Source of the DNA: Massariosphaeria phaeospora | Taxonomy: Eukaryota > Ascomycota > Dothideomycetes > Pleosporales | Direction: 5' to 3' | DNA length: 64,000 nt | Assembly: GCA_011032825.1 (NCBI GenBank) | Contig: JAADJZ010000014.1 | Coordinates: forward strand, 868,001 to 932,000 | Shown here: positions 22,615-34,600 of the stretch, piece after piece | Position numbering within the stretch: position 1 is the first letter of the stretch | How the letters are laid out: every line of letters starts with the position of its first letter | The notes under the pieces: model-generated | Seen by the model: only the letters and a program-made list of their open reading frames with translations | Databases searched by the model: none | Told to the model about the DNA's origin: nothing | Translations under genes and position numbers: made by a program

Positions 22615-23678
22615 GGAATGAGGGCCCGCGGGCGCTGTGGAGGCGGCGGCGGCGGCGGCGGGGAGAGGCAGGCGGCAAGCGCGCGTAAGAATGCAGTGGG
22701 TGGGGAGAGGGCTACCGACGACGACAAGGACGACTACGATCGATGCATGGGCGGCCACAGACGCCAGTCCGAAGGGGCGCCGTCTCCTCGCTGCAAAAGT
22801 GAACGGGAGGTTGGTGTTGGCGATGGCCGTTGCCCGTCCCGAGCTTCTCCCGGCCGGGGCGTCAATTCTCCGCCCGCCGTTGATTCGCTCGCTACGCGTC
22901 ACACGGCGCCATCCCATCCCTGCTGGTCGGCCGTCACAGCCAGTGCCAGCAGCGACGTGTCTCGCATCCTTCTTCCAACCTCACCTCACTGCTCTCAGCA
23001 CTCCGTTCCCTTCGAGACATGGCGCTGCGTCTGATCTATGGCCCATTCCGGAGCACCATCCTCAAACCTAGTCTCATTCTCAGCACTGCAGCGCGTCATC
23101 TTTCTTTCTCCTCCATGCCTAGTCATCTAGTGCTATCTGTCCCTCTGTCCCTCTTCGAAGCCGGGCGTCCATAGTGCATGCTGCAATCGCGTCATGTAGA
23201 CAATCATCAAGCACTGCGTTTTCCCTTTGCTAGCTCCTTGTCGTGCAATCAGTCGAACGGGACGTGAATGCCCCCTTCGAGTACTCCGATATATGCGTGC
23301 GTGGGGAGCACAGCGCGCCTTTGGCAAGGGGTCTTGGCGCTCACCCTCGACATTCCTCCCCTACAAAACACGTCCAGCATAATGGTGGTTGAGCATTCTC
23401 CTGTTCCACGCAAGGTCCGGTGTTGGCGGTCGCGTAACCAGCCAGCTACAGCCATAATCGTACTGCGGGTCCCGGCTGCAAGGCACATTCTGAACGTGGG
23501 CATTAATCTCGATGGCTGTGAGAATGGTAAGACGCTGGTTTGTTCCATGTCTCATTGTCGGTTGTCCCTTATAAAGGTGCTAATCGGGAGTCCCAGCTAG
23601 CAACTCCCCCCAGGAGCCTTCTTGGGATCGGTGCAGCCATTCGATCTGAGCATCTCCCACTCGCTCGAGTGCTCAATC
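22615..23678. other. Divergent intergenic region (Meh1-like / wall protein)
   Basis: About 1.06 kb between the start codons of two divergent genes. The first 400 bp are GC-rich and, read on the minus strand, C/T-rich upstream of the Meh1-like start, typical of a fungal 5' leader. Overlapping frames on both strands (22618-23071, 23249-23600) lack protein features. No RNA gene was recognised. Confidence 0.4.
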
Positions 23679-26600
23679 ATGCATTTCCGTCATTCCGTCC
23701 TGGCTCCGGCCAGTTTCCTTCTCATTTCTACCACTGATGCCGGAGTGGCTCACCCTCGAGCTGAAGTCGCCAATGACCATGGTATACAGCCGAGCCAGCC
23801 TGAGCGTGAAGGACTCCTTCAGGGCTGGTCTTTCAAAAGCATCCTTGCTAAAAGGCAGGAGCCTCCCGTCTTGGATTGTTCCGGCTGGATTCCTATCAAT
23901 GCCATTCTGAGAAATGCCTCGGCTGCAGACGTACAGAGCTTCTGTAACGATTGGCTCAACATACCTCCAGCTCTGATTACAGTAGAATTTACACCAACCA
24001 TGTAAGCCATTGAGCTCATCAAGCTGCTGTATCTGACCCCTTGTACAGAACAATAGCGACCACTGGCACCATCGTTCAAACCGTTGTCACTACAGAACGG
24101 ACCACAACGACAGAGACATCGATCGCGACGGCAGCGATCACTCCTGCCCCCATCGTTCCCCGGGCTGCCAATATCGCTGACGTAATGGCTGCTGCCAACG
24201 ACATCTTCAGCTCGGTGCTCGCGAGTGGAACCGTGACGGATTCACTGCAGCCCTCCCCAACTCTAAACCTTGCAGCAGCACAAGCCATGTCGATGGCTTG
24301 TTCCTGTAAAACTGTGGCGCCAACTAGTACCATTACCTCTACGCATACAGTTCCACCGACGGTGAGTGTGAGCAGTCCCTATTCCTGATTAAAACCTCCG
24401 CTAAGACCATGTGAAGTTTTTGGTCGCCAATAAAGTCGTAATATCCACCGAAACCAGCACGGTAACAAAAGAGTATACAACGACCATAACTCTTACCGAA
24501 GGCCTCAATCAGACCGCCAGTCAGACTGCCGATAGTAGCGCCAGCACTGGGTCTCCAGGTCCGAACTCTGCACTCTCCAGCTCGGACTCGCTAGCGGCGA
24601 CTTCGGTGGCCAGTGAGGCTAGTACCCCTGAATTGTCAGCTACTATCACCACGAATGCTGTGATAACGCCGGGGGCTCCAGGCTCGGGTGTCGCTCGCCC
24701 AGTCGTTATTGCTATGCCCTATGCCTGCCCCACGAACAATAACACTCAAAATTGGATAGGAGACGTGCGCTATCAGTATACGGTTCTCTGCGATACATCC
24801 ATTGTTGCCAGTAGCGCAGTAGAGGTCTTTGAAGTAGCAGGTCCTACTGAATGTGCGGCAGAGTGTTCACTCCTGAACCACGCGTCCCAGAAACAGTTGT
24901 GTCAGGCATCGACTTTCACGGGAATACCTGGATCGGAACGCGGAAGCTGTGTGATCAACGGTCCGACGACAAGCTATACACATAGTCCTGGTTCTGTCAC
25001 GGTCGTACTTACCGGGATCTATTCGTCGGCCACCAATTGCGCCGAGATCGACTTTAAGAATGGACCTAGCAACGTTTCCATCGATACATCGGCCCTAGTG
25101 GCCTCTATTAGATCCGCCGGAATCTCGATCTCTACCCCGGGGTTTGTGACTAGGTCCGAGACTGGCGGGGTCTTTTCATCGTACTTCTCGTCTGATTATA
25201 CCGACTCCGCAGGTGTTGGTCGCTGGACGAAGGGCTGGTACTATGCTTCTTCTAGCTATTGGGGGGAAGTGTACAGGACATCGTGGTCTTGCACAATCGA
25301 CATCCCGCAAACTATGGACGTGGCGCCACAGATAATAACCAGTGCGAATGCTACATCGACTATCTTGGGAGTCACTACTATAGTCAACGGTAGTGCCACA
25401 ACTGTTATCTCAGGCACTTCGACCTCATGGTTCACTGCCACCGGTGGCTTCAATACGCCCAGTTCTGTACCAGCCTCTACCACGACCGACGGTGCCGCCT
25501 TCTCTATCGGTGCCTCAACAGCAACCCAAGCATCGAGCGGCGGAGGAGGCTTTGCAAGCTCTGTCACACCTGCTCCTTCTAGCTCCCGGGTTGACGTGAG
25601 TGGGACATTGAGCGCTGCCACGGGTACGCCAGCAGGGGGATCTATTGCTGTTAGTCTCTCAGGTGGTGTTTCTATCTCCAACTCCACTGGACTTGGCGGC
25701 ACGGCTGCACCTATCCCAAGCACCACCGCCTTGAGCTCAGGCCTGATAAATCAAACAGTCGGGGGAGGCACTTCCACTTCTAATTCTACCGGCATGGGTG
25801 GCATACTCGTCCCGTCCCAGACTTCCGGCGATGCAGAGTTTACAGTATCAGGTGGAGTCTTCACCAGCATTAGTTCAGGTGATTCTGGATTCGGTCTTCC
25901 ATCGGCAACCAACGGATCCGTCGCCATCTCATTGTCGAGCTCCACCGCGACATCGAATTCGACTGGAATTGGGGGTATCGAAACTCCCTCCCTGCCTTCC
26001 GGAGAGATTGTTGTGACCTTGGCGTCCTCGACCGCTACGTCCGATCACACCGAGGATAGCGGAGGGTATGGACCCAAGCCTAGCGTGCCACTGGAAACTC
26101 CATTCTTCAACTTTACAGTTCTGATAGTCACATCTGAAGCTGACGAGACTGGGGTGTTTGTTATCGCCGGAGCCACATCGACATCCAACTATACAGGTGA
26201 GGGAGGTATCCTTCCTACAAGCTCAGTCAGTAATCAGACTGGGGTTCCGTCAGTCTCATTAGTATCGGTTGTTACGGAGGTCGCATCGGCTGGGAACGTG
26301 TCCGTATTCCTTTCAACGAGTACGAACGGAATAGTGCCGGCCGTACCTACAGCGCCCTCGAACCAGACATCGTTCTCATCTGATAGCGCAAGCGTATCTA
26401 CTCAAGGTGCCATCAACGCAACCCTTTCGGGAGGCACTTCTGTAGCGTCTGCTATTGGTGACTCTGGGCTGGTCCCAACGTCGGTCAATGGATCTATCAT
26501 CGCTGGCACGGGAGTATTTTCCACGTCAGGGGGCACGGCAGTAACGTCGTTCAGTGGAACAGGTGGTATAGTGTCGCCATCTGCGAATGTTTTCGCCCCT

Positions 26601-28370
26601 AGTTCAACGCCTCCAAGCTTGACGCCTATTTGGAGTCTCAACAGCACATCAACTCCTACCGGCACCGGAATCGCTTCCTCTGGAGCAGAAAACTTCACTA
26701 CGTTCGGTGGCACAGCAGTGACTCTTTCTAGCCAAGATGGTGGTGTGAGTACACCTTCTGCTAATACGACCATCACCTCAGCACCGAGTGTTACTCCCAT
26801 TCCAAGTCTGAACAGTTCTACCTCCCTTGATGAATTCACCAATTCGTTGGGAAATCGGACAGGTCGATTTAGTAGGAGTACAACTCTGAACTTGACATCA
26901 ACTGGAACTGCTCCAATCAGCTCAGGCACTGCACCGCCGCTATTTATAAACTCCACAATCCCTGGAACTGCTTCAATCAGCTCAGGAACTGCACCACCGC
27001 TGTTTGTAAACTCGACCACAATCTCTAGTACTATCCAGTCCAGCACCACGGAAGAGAAAGGCGGCTATGGCCAGCCGCCCCCTACCAGCGCACCAGCTCT
27101 TACAAGCTCCGGTAATAGTAGTCTTACTCTTGTAACTGAACAACCGTCCCTCAGTTTGCCTCCCCTTTCAGCGAACTCGACTTCGCCCCCCAGCGCCAAT
27201 TCAACCGGACCAATTTTCAACAACGACGGGGATGATAGGGCGGGTCGTTTCAGATCACGAAGCAGGAATTCGTCGGAATCGTTTCCAGCACCGACAGCCA
27301 ACGTCACTTCATGGCCCGGAACGAGCGTATCGCTTCCTTTGAGCACTGGTGCCTCGGCCACCCCGGTGAATTCGACAATCACACTATCACTCACTGTCTC
27401 GATTCCTCTGTCCACGGGTGCGACGGCATCGGCGAACTCGACTGGCTTCTTTCCCACTACCAGCGTCTCTGTCTCGACTGGCTTCCCCACCCTAACGCCG
27501 AATTCTACAATCCCGCCATCGTTGGTGACTGGAAGTTCCTCCCTCCCGGAGATCACACCGCCTGCATTTTTGAACAGCACAGCGGATATCTGTCCTTCTC
27601 CAACTGAATTCATAACATCCATTGAGACAATAATAACCACCCATCTTATTCCCGTCCCTATACGAAGCTGCCTGACCACCGGCAACTCGTCACTGCCAGC
27701 AGGCACCGGAGTAGTAGTGCCCTTCCCGACCTACTCCACCTCAACTATAGCCACCATTCCCCCCTCCGCCTCGGCCGTCCTCTCCCGCAGCCGCCGAGCC
27801 AACGAAACAGCCACCCAGGAACAAATCGACGCCGCATGCGCCAACAAAGCCAATGTCATCTTCAACTCGGACTTCGAGTTTGAGGAAGACCACAATGCCT
27901 TTGGCTGGACGAGCACCCCCGACGACCCAACCATCAGCTTCAGCACCTTCCCCTCCACCACCCAGCACACGCCCAACGGCGCCCGCAGTGCCCGCATCCG
28001 CGCTGGCGCCGCCGGGAAACACATTATCATTTCGCAGCCGCTGACTCTCTGTCCCGGGAAACAGTACCGCCTCTCCTCATGGAACAAGCAGGATAACCTC
28101 CTCGCGCAGTGCTCGATCTCGTACAGCATGGGCGACCAGGAAGTGATCACCGCGAGCCCGCAGGAAGTGTGGCTCGAGCGCCGTGAATTCTACACGGCTG
28201 GGAACACGCCAAAGGAAGTGAGCCCGGAGCTGAAGATTCGGGTTACGTGTGCGGGGGATGCGGGGCTGGGCGATGCGGGGCTGGGCGATGGGGCGGCGCT
28301 CGCGGGGGCGGATAAGACGGGGTATGTGTATGTCGAGATTGACGATGTGAGTTTGGTGCAGGTGGAGTAG
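23679..28370 (+). CDS. Large secreted Ser/Thr-rich cell-wall/adhesin-like protein
   Basis: Three exons, 23679-24001, 24049-24361 and 24417-28370, give 1529 residues. The N-terminus MHFRHSVLAPASFLLIS looks like a signal peptide. Residues about 314-410 contain a Cys-spaced PAN/apple-like region (YACP..., CAAECS..., CQASTF..., CVINGP). About 430-1330 is extremely Ser/Thr/Gly/Pro-rich, with loose repeats around GGTSTSNSTGxGG and many NST/NXT N-glycosylation sites. A dibasic RSRR near 1336 could be a Kex2-type processing site. The last ~170 residues form a compact domain (NSDFEFEE...GWTST...ARI...CPGKQYRLSSW...YVEIDDVSLV) resembling CBM4/9-type carbohydrate-binding modules. The second intron (55 nt) ends with an unusual GAAG acceptor but keeps phase. 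Role inferred: extracellular wall attachment or adhesion. No GPI signal is evident. Confidence 0.8.
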
Positions 28371-31256
28371 GCACGGTATATGCTGGTTAGTTTCCCGCCA
28401 TAAGGGTAGGGATATGGATGGGATAGCGACGCGACGCGAGGTGAGCTGGTTGGCAAGGGGTATGCTTGCGCAAATCAAATCGAGGATGGAGAGAGGTTCT
28501 TGAAAGGCGCGGGGGCGGTGCGTGCGTACGGGTAGGGCTGATCTGATCTGCTCGGGGCCGTTGTTAAACTTCACGTCATGTCATGTCTAGTTTTTCCTTT
28601 GCTCTCTGCACTTGACCATATCATTTATCGTAACATAGTCACGTAACAGTACTCTTTTCTGCGGGCTGAACACATGCTAGGATATCTAAATGCTCGAGAA
28701 GCTTGACATGTCGTTCGCTTTCTTGACCGCAGGACCAACTAAGGAGCCAAATTTCTGGAGTCTGGTTAGCGCTCGGAAATTGGAATCGGTCCTTTGCATT
28801 GTTCAAGTATTATCATGCGCGCCAGGTTTGTCCTTTTATTATTGATTTGTTTAGCGCTCGGAAGTTGGCAACTTGCAGCTTCGACTGTTTTGTTGGGCCG
28901 AGGCGGCGGCTTCGCTGGTAGCGGAATTAGGCGACCCGGGCTGCTGATTGGCTGGGTAGGGAAGGGACTACAGTAAGATGTTTGGCCTTCGGACCAGTGT
29001 GCGAAACGCGCTGGACGGGATTCTTCGTCGCGGGGTGTGGCGTATGATGTTGACTTGAGCGTAATGGCGCATGATTGGGTGTGGTTGTGTTGTGGTTGGG
29101 GTTGGGCTACGCATGTGGACTGATGATGACCCGGGACTGCAGCCAGTATAAGTACAACGTCAGCAAGGACGACAATCTGACCAGTCTACGGAGGGGTCTT
29201 GAAATGGGACGAACACATCCCACGAGCTGCCGGCCGAGCTCAAATCGCCTAAAAACGGGCGACTATGCTACGGCAGACGACACAAGCAGGATGCAATGCG
29301 AACACGAACGCAAATGGTCTCCTCTTTAGTCTCGCGGGCAACCTGCATCCGTGCCGACTATGCATATAATATGCGGGAGCGCTTCCGAAGCAGGAGGAAC
29401 TGAAGACGGCAAGGGCGTTACCAGTGTCAAGATCTGGGACTGAGGTTTGACGGTCTCATTGGCGCATCGACAGCCCTACCCCAAGCCCAGATATGCGGGC
29501 CTATAGGTTGTCGCCGAAGTCGCGTCCCTCAGGCAAGTTGAAATGAAAAAGGCAACGGGTGGGGTGCGTGACAGACGTGGCCGTGTGGTTCTGTGTTCTG
29601 ATAGGCTCATGGGTCGCCTTATGTTTGTCCCAGATATGCACACAAATACTGTCTGTTGCCCAATACATCGAGAAGAGGCCCTCTACTAGACTTTGTCGCC
29701 TTACAATATGCATTGGCAATGCCTGACCATACCGCTGAGTACACGTCGAGCCATCTGATTGGCCGTGCGTAAGAGTGGTGGCCCAGTATGCCCCCTGCCA
29801 GCGCCGTTCGAGCCAGAGTCCAGTGTCGTACAAGAGCGTCAAGTTTGTTGTCAAGTCTAGGCGCCCAATCTGCTCGCCTTGAGGTGGAGAGCCGTTCAGA
29901 CGTGTACATAAGCCCGGCGTGGCCCACACCCACTTCTCCCACTCTCTTTCGCAGCACAACGCACAAGCACGGCCAGCACAAGCAAACCCGCCAGGAGATT
30001 GGAGCGGAAGTCGACTTGGAGAATCGGGCCAGTAGGGGGTTGGATCCTGACAGCACTGTCCCGCGAATTGTTGCAGCGTGTTCTGCGGAAAAGGCGATCG
30101 ACTGCATGAGCAGACCACTCAGAGACCGCCACGTGGGATGGGAGTTTTCGACCTTCGGTACGCGTCTGGGAGTTGATATGTTGGGTCCGCCCGTCGTGAG
30201 AAAGCCTTCGGTGTGGCCCGACTCCGTATCGACTCTGAAAAGACTGAAAGAGAAACAGGAAATGGCACGCACGAAAAGCACGGTGCGACACAAGCGACAC
30301 GACGGTTCTACAACGCAAACACGCAGCTCTTCATGACAAGCATGTCGACGGACAAGTAAGGAAGAACGCGCCACCTACCGACACGCCCGAGGCCGAAGGT
30401 AGTGGCCGCTGCAGATACACACGTCGACGCGGACCGGAGGCTGGGGGTAGCCGCGGTGCGCAGCCTGCCGGATGCAGTGAGCGTCGAGGGAGGCAGGCTG
30501 TCGCCGTGTTGGCGGAGCAGCGGGCAGGCGCCGGGCAGGTTATATTGTGGACACGGCCGACCCCGAGCGCGGTGCAGGCGTGTATGCACATGTGGTGGTG
30601 AGGCGAAGAGGACGACATCGGGCTCGGGCGCGGAGGAGAACGGGGCCCGGCGGCTCTTCGGCGGCGCGTCCCGACGGGGGCTAGCGGCGTCACGTGCCTC
30701 GCTTGCGGAATCCTCCCCCACCTCACGTCCGCTGGCTTCTCACAACAACTCCGCACACTCTCACACTCGCACGCTCACCTCCCGCCCGCCCGCACACCGC
30801 GGCCTGCCCGCTGCCGTCCTATATGGACGCGCCGCGCCCGTCGTCGCCCCCTCGCCCGCGCCCTGTGCGCCGCGGGTGAGGCGCCGCGCTGCTGCCCTCG
30901 GGCCGTGCACGATCACCTCCCCACTTCTAATTGTGGCTACGCGACCGCCACGGATTGGACAGCCTCGGCCCCCATTCCACGGCACAGCGGCTACATCACC
31001 ACCAGCAGAAACACGGCCAATCATGGAAAGGGTGTAAGTTCATTCATTCATTAAGCCCAAAGCGTGCAGGCAGAGAAAAGCAAGCGACTGTCTGAGGTGA
31101 CGCCCGGCTTTCTCCTTACCCGTCTCTTCCCTCTCAAGATCAGTCTTTTCCGTATCATCCTGTTTCCAAACTCCAGAAATGAGTGGACTCGGTCCAAGTC
31201 AGACTCCAACCCGTTGTACATGAAACCAATCCAGACGCCCGCGCTATGGCCGCACC
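28371..31256. other. Intergenic region without supported gene
   Basis: About 2.9 kb. Competing frames of 140-250 codons occur on both strands at 29501-30374 and 30308-31037, but they overlap, have odd Trp/Cys/Arg-rich composition, and match no family I know. 30,400-31,050 is GC-rich. A gene here is possible but not supported by sequence features. Confidence 0.4.
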
Positions 31257-31613
31257 CTATGCTGGGTGTGTCGTCAGAGCGCCAATGCTCTGCAACCTGC
31301 GGTTGCGCTCGCAGCTCAGCTCATAGATCTCGCCGTCCAGACCCCGAATGATGTCCATCGATTTGTCAATCGAGGCCCGGAACTTGTTCCCCTCGCGCTG
31401 CCATCGGTTGACACGCTCCACCTCGGCGGCCCGCCGCCGCATCTTGGTGTCGATCTTCTCGCAGAGCTTGCACTTCTGCCCGACGGGAACAGTTTGCATG
31501 ATGAGCTTCATGCCACAGGTTTCACCAATCCGGTACTCCTTGGCACAGTGCTGTCGGAAGTGGCCCCACTTCCAATCGCCGCACGCAAACCGGTGTTGAT
31601 CGAAGAAGCACAT
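31257..31613 (-). CDS. Small conserved Cys-rich fungal protein
   Basis: A single-exon frame of 118 residues with ATG at 31613. It begins MCFFDQHRFACGDWKWGHFRQHC and has cysteines at about 2, 11, 23, 33, 47 and 50 (including a CKLC), arranged like a small metal-binding module. The second half is basic and helical (RRRAAEVERVNRWQREG, then FRASIDKSMDIIRGLDGEI). I recall similar short hypothetical proteins in ascomycetes, but no function is assigned and this was not checked. Overlapping plus-strand frames (31266-31688) are Leu/Pro/Ala-rich shadows. Confidence 0.65.
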   Translation of the reverse strand: MCFFDQHRFACGDWKWGHFRQHCAKEYRIGETCGMKLIMQTVPVGQKCKLCEKIDTKMRRRAAEVERVNRWQREGNKFRASIDKSMDIIRGLDGEIYELSCERNRRLQSIGALTTHPA

Positions 31614-34600
31614 GTTTCAAGAGTTCAAGAGCTAGGGCAGGCTGATGTTTCGTTAGAGGCCAGCCTTATAGGTCAATTGTTTGGATGACAGCTGCTGTCA
31701 ACATACCTTTGTGCTGCGTCGGTGGAACACTCGGCCGGTCTGATTGGACTAGTGGAGGTGGAACTGGTCCGGATTAGCCTCCGACTCATATCGACATCCA
31801 AGTCCCTCGACATAACATACAAGATGGTTGGACGAGGCTGGACGAGATTGAACAGCCAGCAAAGGTGGACGGCGTCTGAGGTATGAGGAAGAGTAGACAC
31901 AAGGGGCTCGATGTCTGAAGGGATGGAAGACGCTCAGGAGTCAATCGCTTTCAGTGGGTGGGTTGATTGCGTTGAGCTTGATGGAGATATTGTCGGGGAG
32001 TCCGCATCGCTATTTATGCTCGAAACGGAGGACCCAGCTGGCATCGATATCCATGTCTCGGTCAAGCGTTCCTCGAGCCGTCGGACCATTAGATTGTTGC
32101 CATCAGTCGATGTGGTAGTACCCCACCCGGGGGCGTCCAACAAGAGTGCTTCGATCAACGGATCCCTTTCGTTATGCCGCTAGAGCACTCCGGCGACCGG
32201 CTGCAATGATACCCTAGACGATCCCGGCGTCTCCAGCTGCAAAAGGCATCACATCAACTAGGGGGAAGCCGCTTCGTTGGCTTCCTAGACCGCATCTCTC
32301 CCTGTCGTTGTAAAATGCCTCACACTCGTTGTCCGAATGTCTCAGCCAGAGCTCACAATGGGGGCTGGATGATTTTCTTTTGGAGAATTTCGGCCATTCA
32401 TCCAGTTGAGGATTGAGTGTGTGAAGCGAGGGATGGACGGTCACGTGTCGTTAACGAGATCCATGCCGAACCACTGTCCGCCCCAAGGGTTCGGTTGTCA
32501 CTTTGACGAAGCGATTGGCCAATGGCGTTTGGCTGTTCGCCATGCTCATCAACTTGGAATTGAGGGACCCTGCGGACCAGTCTGCGACGCCATCTCCCAC
32601 CACGTCCTACTCGAGCCGTCGGGCCAAGTGCTGTGCATTGCGTTGGCCAGTGCCTGTCTCCAGACACAGCTGGACCGGCGCTTTGGTTGGATGTTCTACA
32701 TCCTTCGGTTTCCCACACTGTTCTGTGTTCTTGGTGCATCGGCCAAATCGCGGCTTGCAATGTTCCATGAGTATCCAGTTTTGCCCTTTGTGGCACGGCT
32801 AACATAACGCGTACAGGTTTCGAGCGTATTCGTCGATGCTGTTCCGATCACCTGCTGTTTCTCCTCCACAAGAATGTCGCCCCCCTTGGCTGACACAGAG
32901 ACTGCCAACCCCTCATTTTCGGGTTCGAGGCATCATCCGCCAGTCACCTTATCTGCTCATGCTGCGACGACCGGTCTGGGGCATCACCTCCGGTCTTACC
33001 GTACCGTCCTCTGTATGGCCACTCGCAGTCACGGCATGCATGGTGCACTGCGGTGTGGACTCCCTCACATTCAGCTGACCAGCTTCCCGCTCAACGGCTC
33101 GCTCTTGCCGCGTCTGGCCTATTGTCAAGAGCTAGGCCATGCACGCTGACAGGCATGTCTCTCTTAGATAACAGGATGGCGTGAAGTTTATGCAGCACCT
33201 GGCCCGCCATTGCATATCGAATCAGTCATCTGGACTCCGGACAGACGCTAGAACGGACCAAAGCATGCCCCATCGGAGATCCTCTGACGTGGCGGGCGCG
33301 GTATGGTTGATCATTGAGGAGACCATATACCCGGCACCTTCTTGCAATCAATAATGGCTTTTACGAAACCTTGGGCGCTGTCTCGCCTGCCTGTTGCTGC
33401 GGACCGGGTTGGGAATGCCTGTGCACAACTCGCAGGAAGGGCGTCACAAGATGGCAAGATCAGACACTCGTCAGAGTGTCCTCACCGGTTACCCCACTGC
33501 GGACGGGATTCTGAATGGTACGACGTGCCCAGGCGCATTTGTTCTATTATTGCGGTGGCGAGATGATGCAGCATGCGTCGGTCAATCACTCCTCCCAGTC
33601 TGCCTCACCCTCGAGCGAGGCAATCCAGCCTTTGCCGAACCAATACTCCTTCACTGATAGATTGTGTCTCACCCATGGAGTATCTCGTCTGACATCGGGC
33701 ATCAAGCATGAATTGAGCGTGCTGGCGAGGAAGTCGTTGCCGTATTCCGCAGAAGGTAAGGCGTTGTTGATGTCTCATATACCAAGAGAATTCGCGTATT
33801 GCTCCGTGCGCAGAGCCACACAAGGTAAACAAAACGATCCTTGTTTGTAACCCCCAAAAGTGGCGAGTTCCTTGCCGTTATAGACATGACCAATGGAACC
33901 ACTGTTGATTTCGCCTTACTTCGCGTCTCTATTGCATTGTTGTGATTTTCTGCATTGTCGACAACAGAACTGGCCCCGAAAGTGGCCATTTGGCCGCCTA
34001 TGGACGACTGACCGCGTTTCTTCGCCATGGCCAGACGTTGATTTTTACTACATGCAGCTCCGCGCAAACTTCTAATCATGTGAGATGGCAGCGATGCTGG
34101 GTAAGGCGCGGGCACATGGTTTATGTGGAGGATACGGTAGCAGTCGCACGCAATTTTGATCCCGAGACGAGCTCGAGCTGTGCGTGTGTGGGCCGGCTAT
34201 GCGGTCGCCGGTCTCGCCTGGCGACTGGACGGGCTTAGTGGTGGGCTAGAGTGCTGCAGCTGTGCGTGGGACTTTGGATTGGCGGGCGAGGCTCGTTGTT
34301 TGTGGGCCGATGCGGCCTGAGCCTGCTTGCTGTGCATGCCCACCCCGCGCTGGGAAGTGAGGTGGTTGGTGCGAAGGCTGAGCGGACACAGATTCCTCAT
34401 GCCGGGATCTGAGTGACATTGAGAGACTGGGAAGGCAGACGGACTTGGTCTGATCGAATGTAGTGAGTGAAAGGGTGGTGGGTTCATGGGGAGGGGCGAG
34501 GTGAGGTGACAAGGCAGGATACTAATGACGAGGGGCTGTGGAGTCAACAACGGAGGGGTTGACAGTTGACAAGGAAGCCGGCCGGAAATGGCGGCGTTGC

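Noticed and set aside
25256..27706. Minus-strand frames of 156-215 codons inside the wall-protein exon
   Set aside because: Antisense of the Ser/Thr repeat region. Val/Pro-rich composition follows from the codons opposite.
29501..30374. Competing 182-251-codon frames on both strands
   Set aside because: Trp/Cys/Arg-rich, mutually overlapping, no family resemblance. A MARTKST peptide near 30262 recalls the histone H3 start but the rest does not follow.
30308..31037. GC-rich frames of 137-211 codons on both strands
   Set aside because: Ala/Arg/Pro-rich frames that stay open because stop codons are rare in GC-rich DNA.
32398..32807. Pair of ~134-codon frames on opposite strands
   Set aside because: Neither has protein-like domains. 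Opposite frames of equal length suggest chance.
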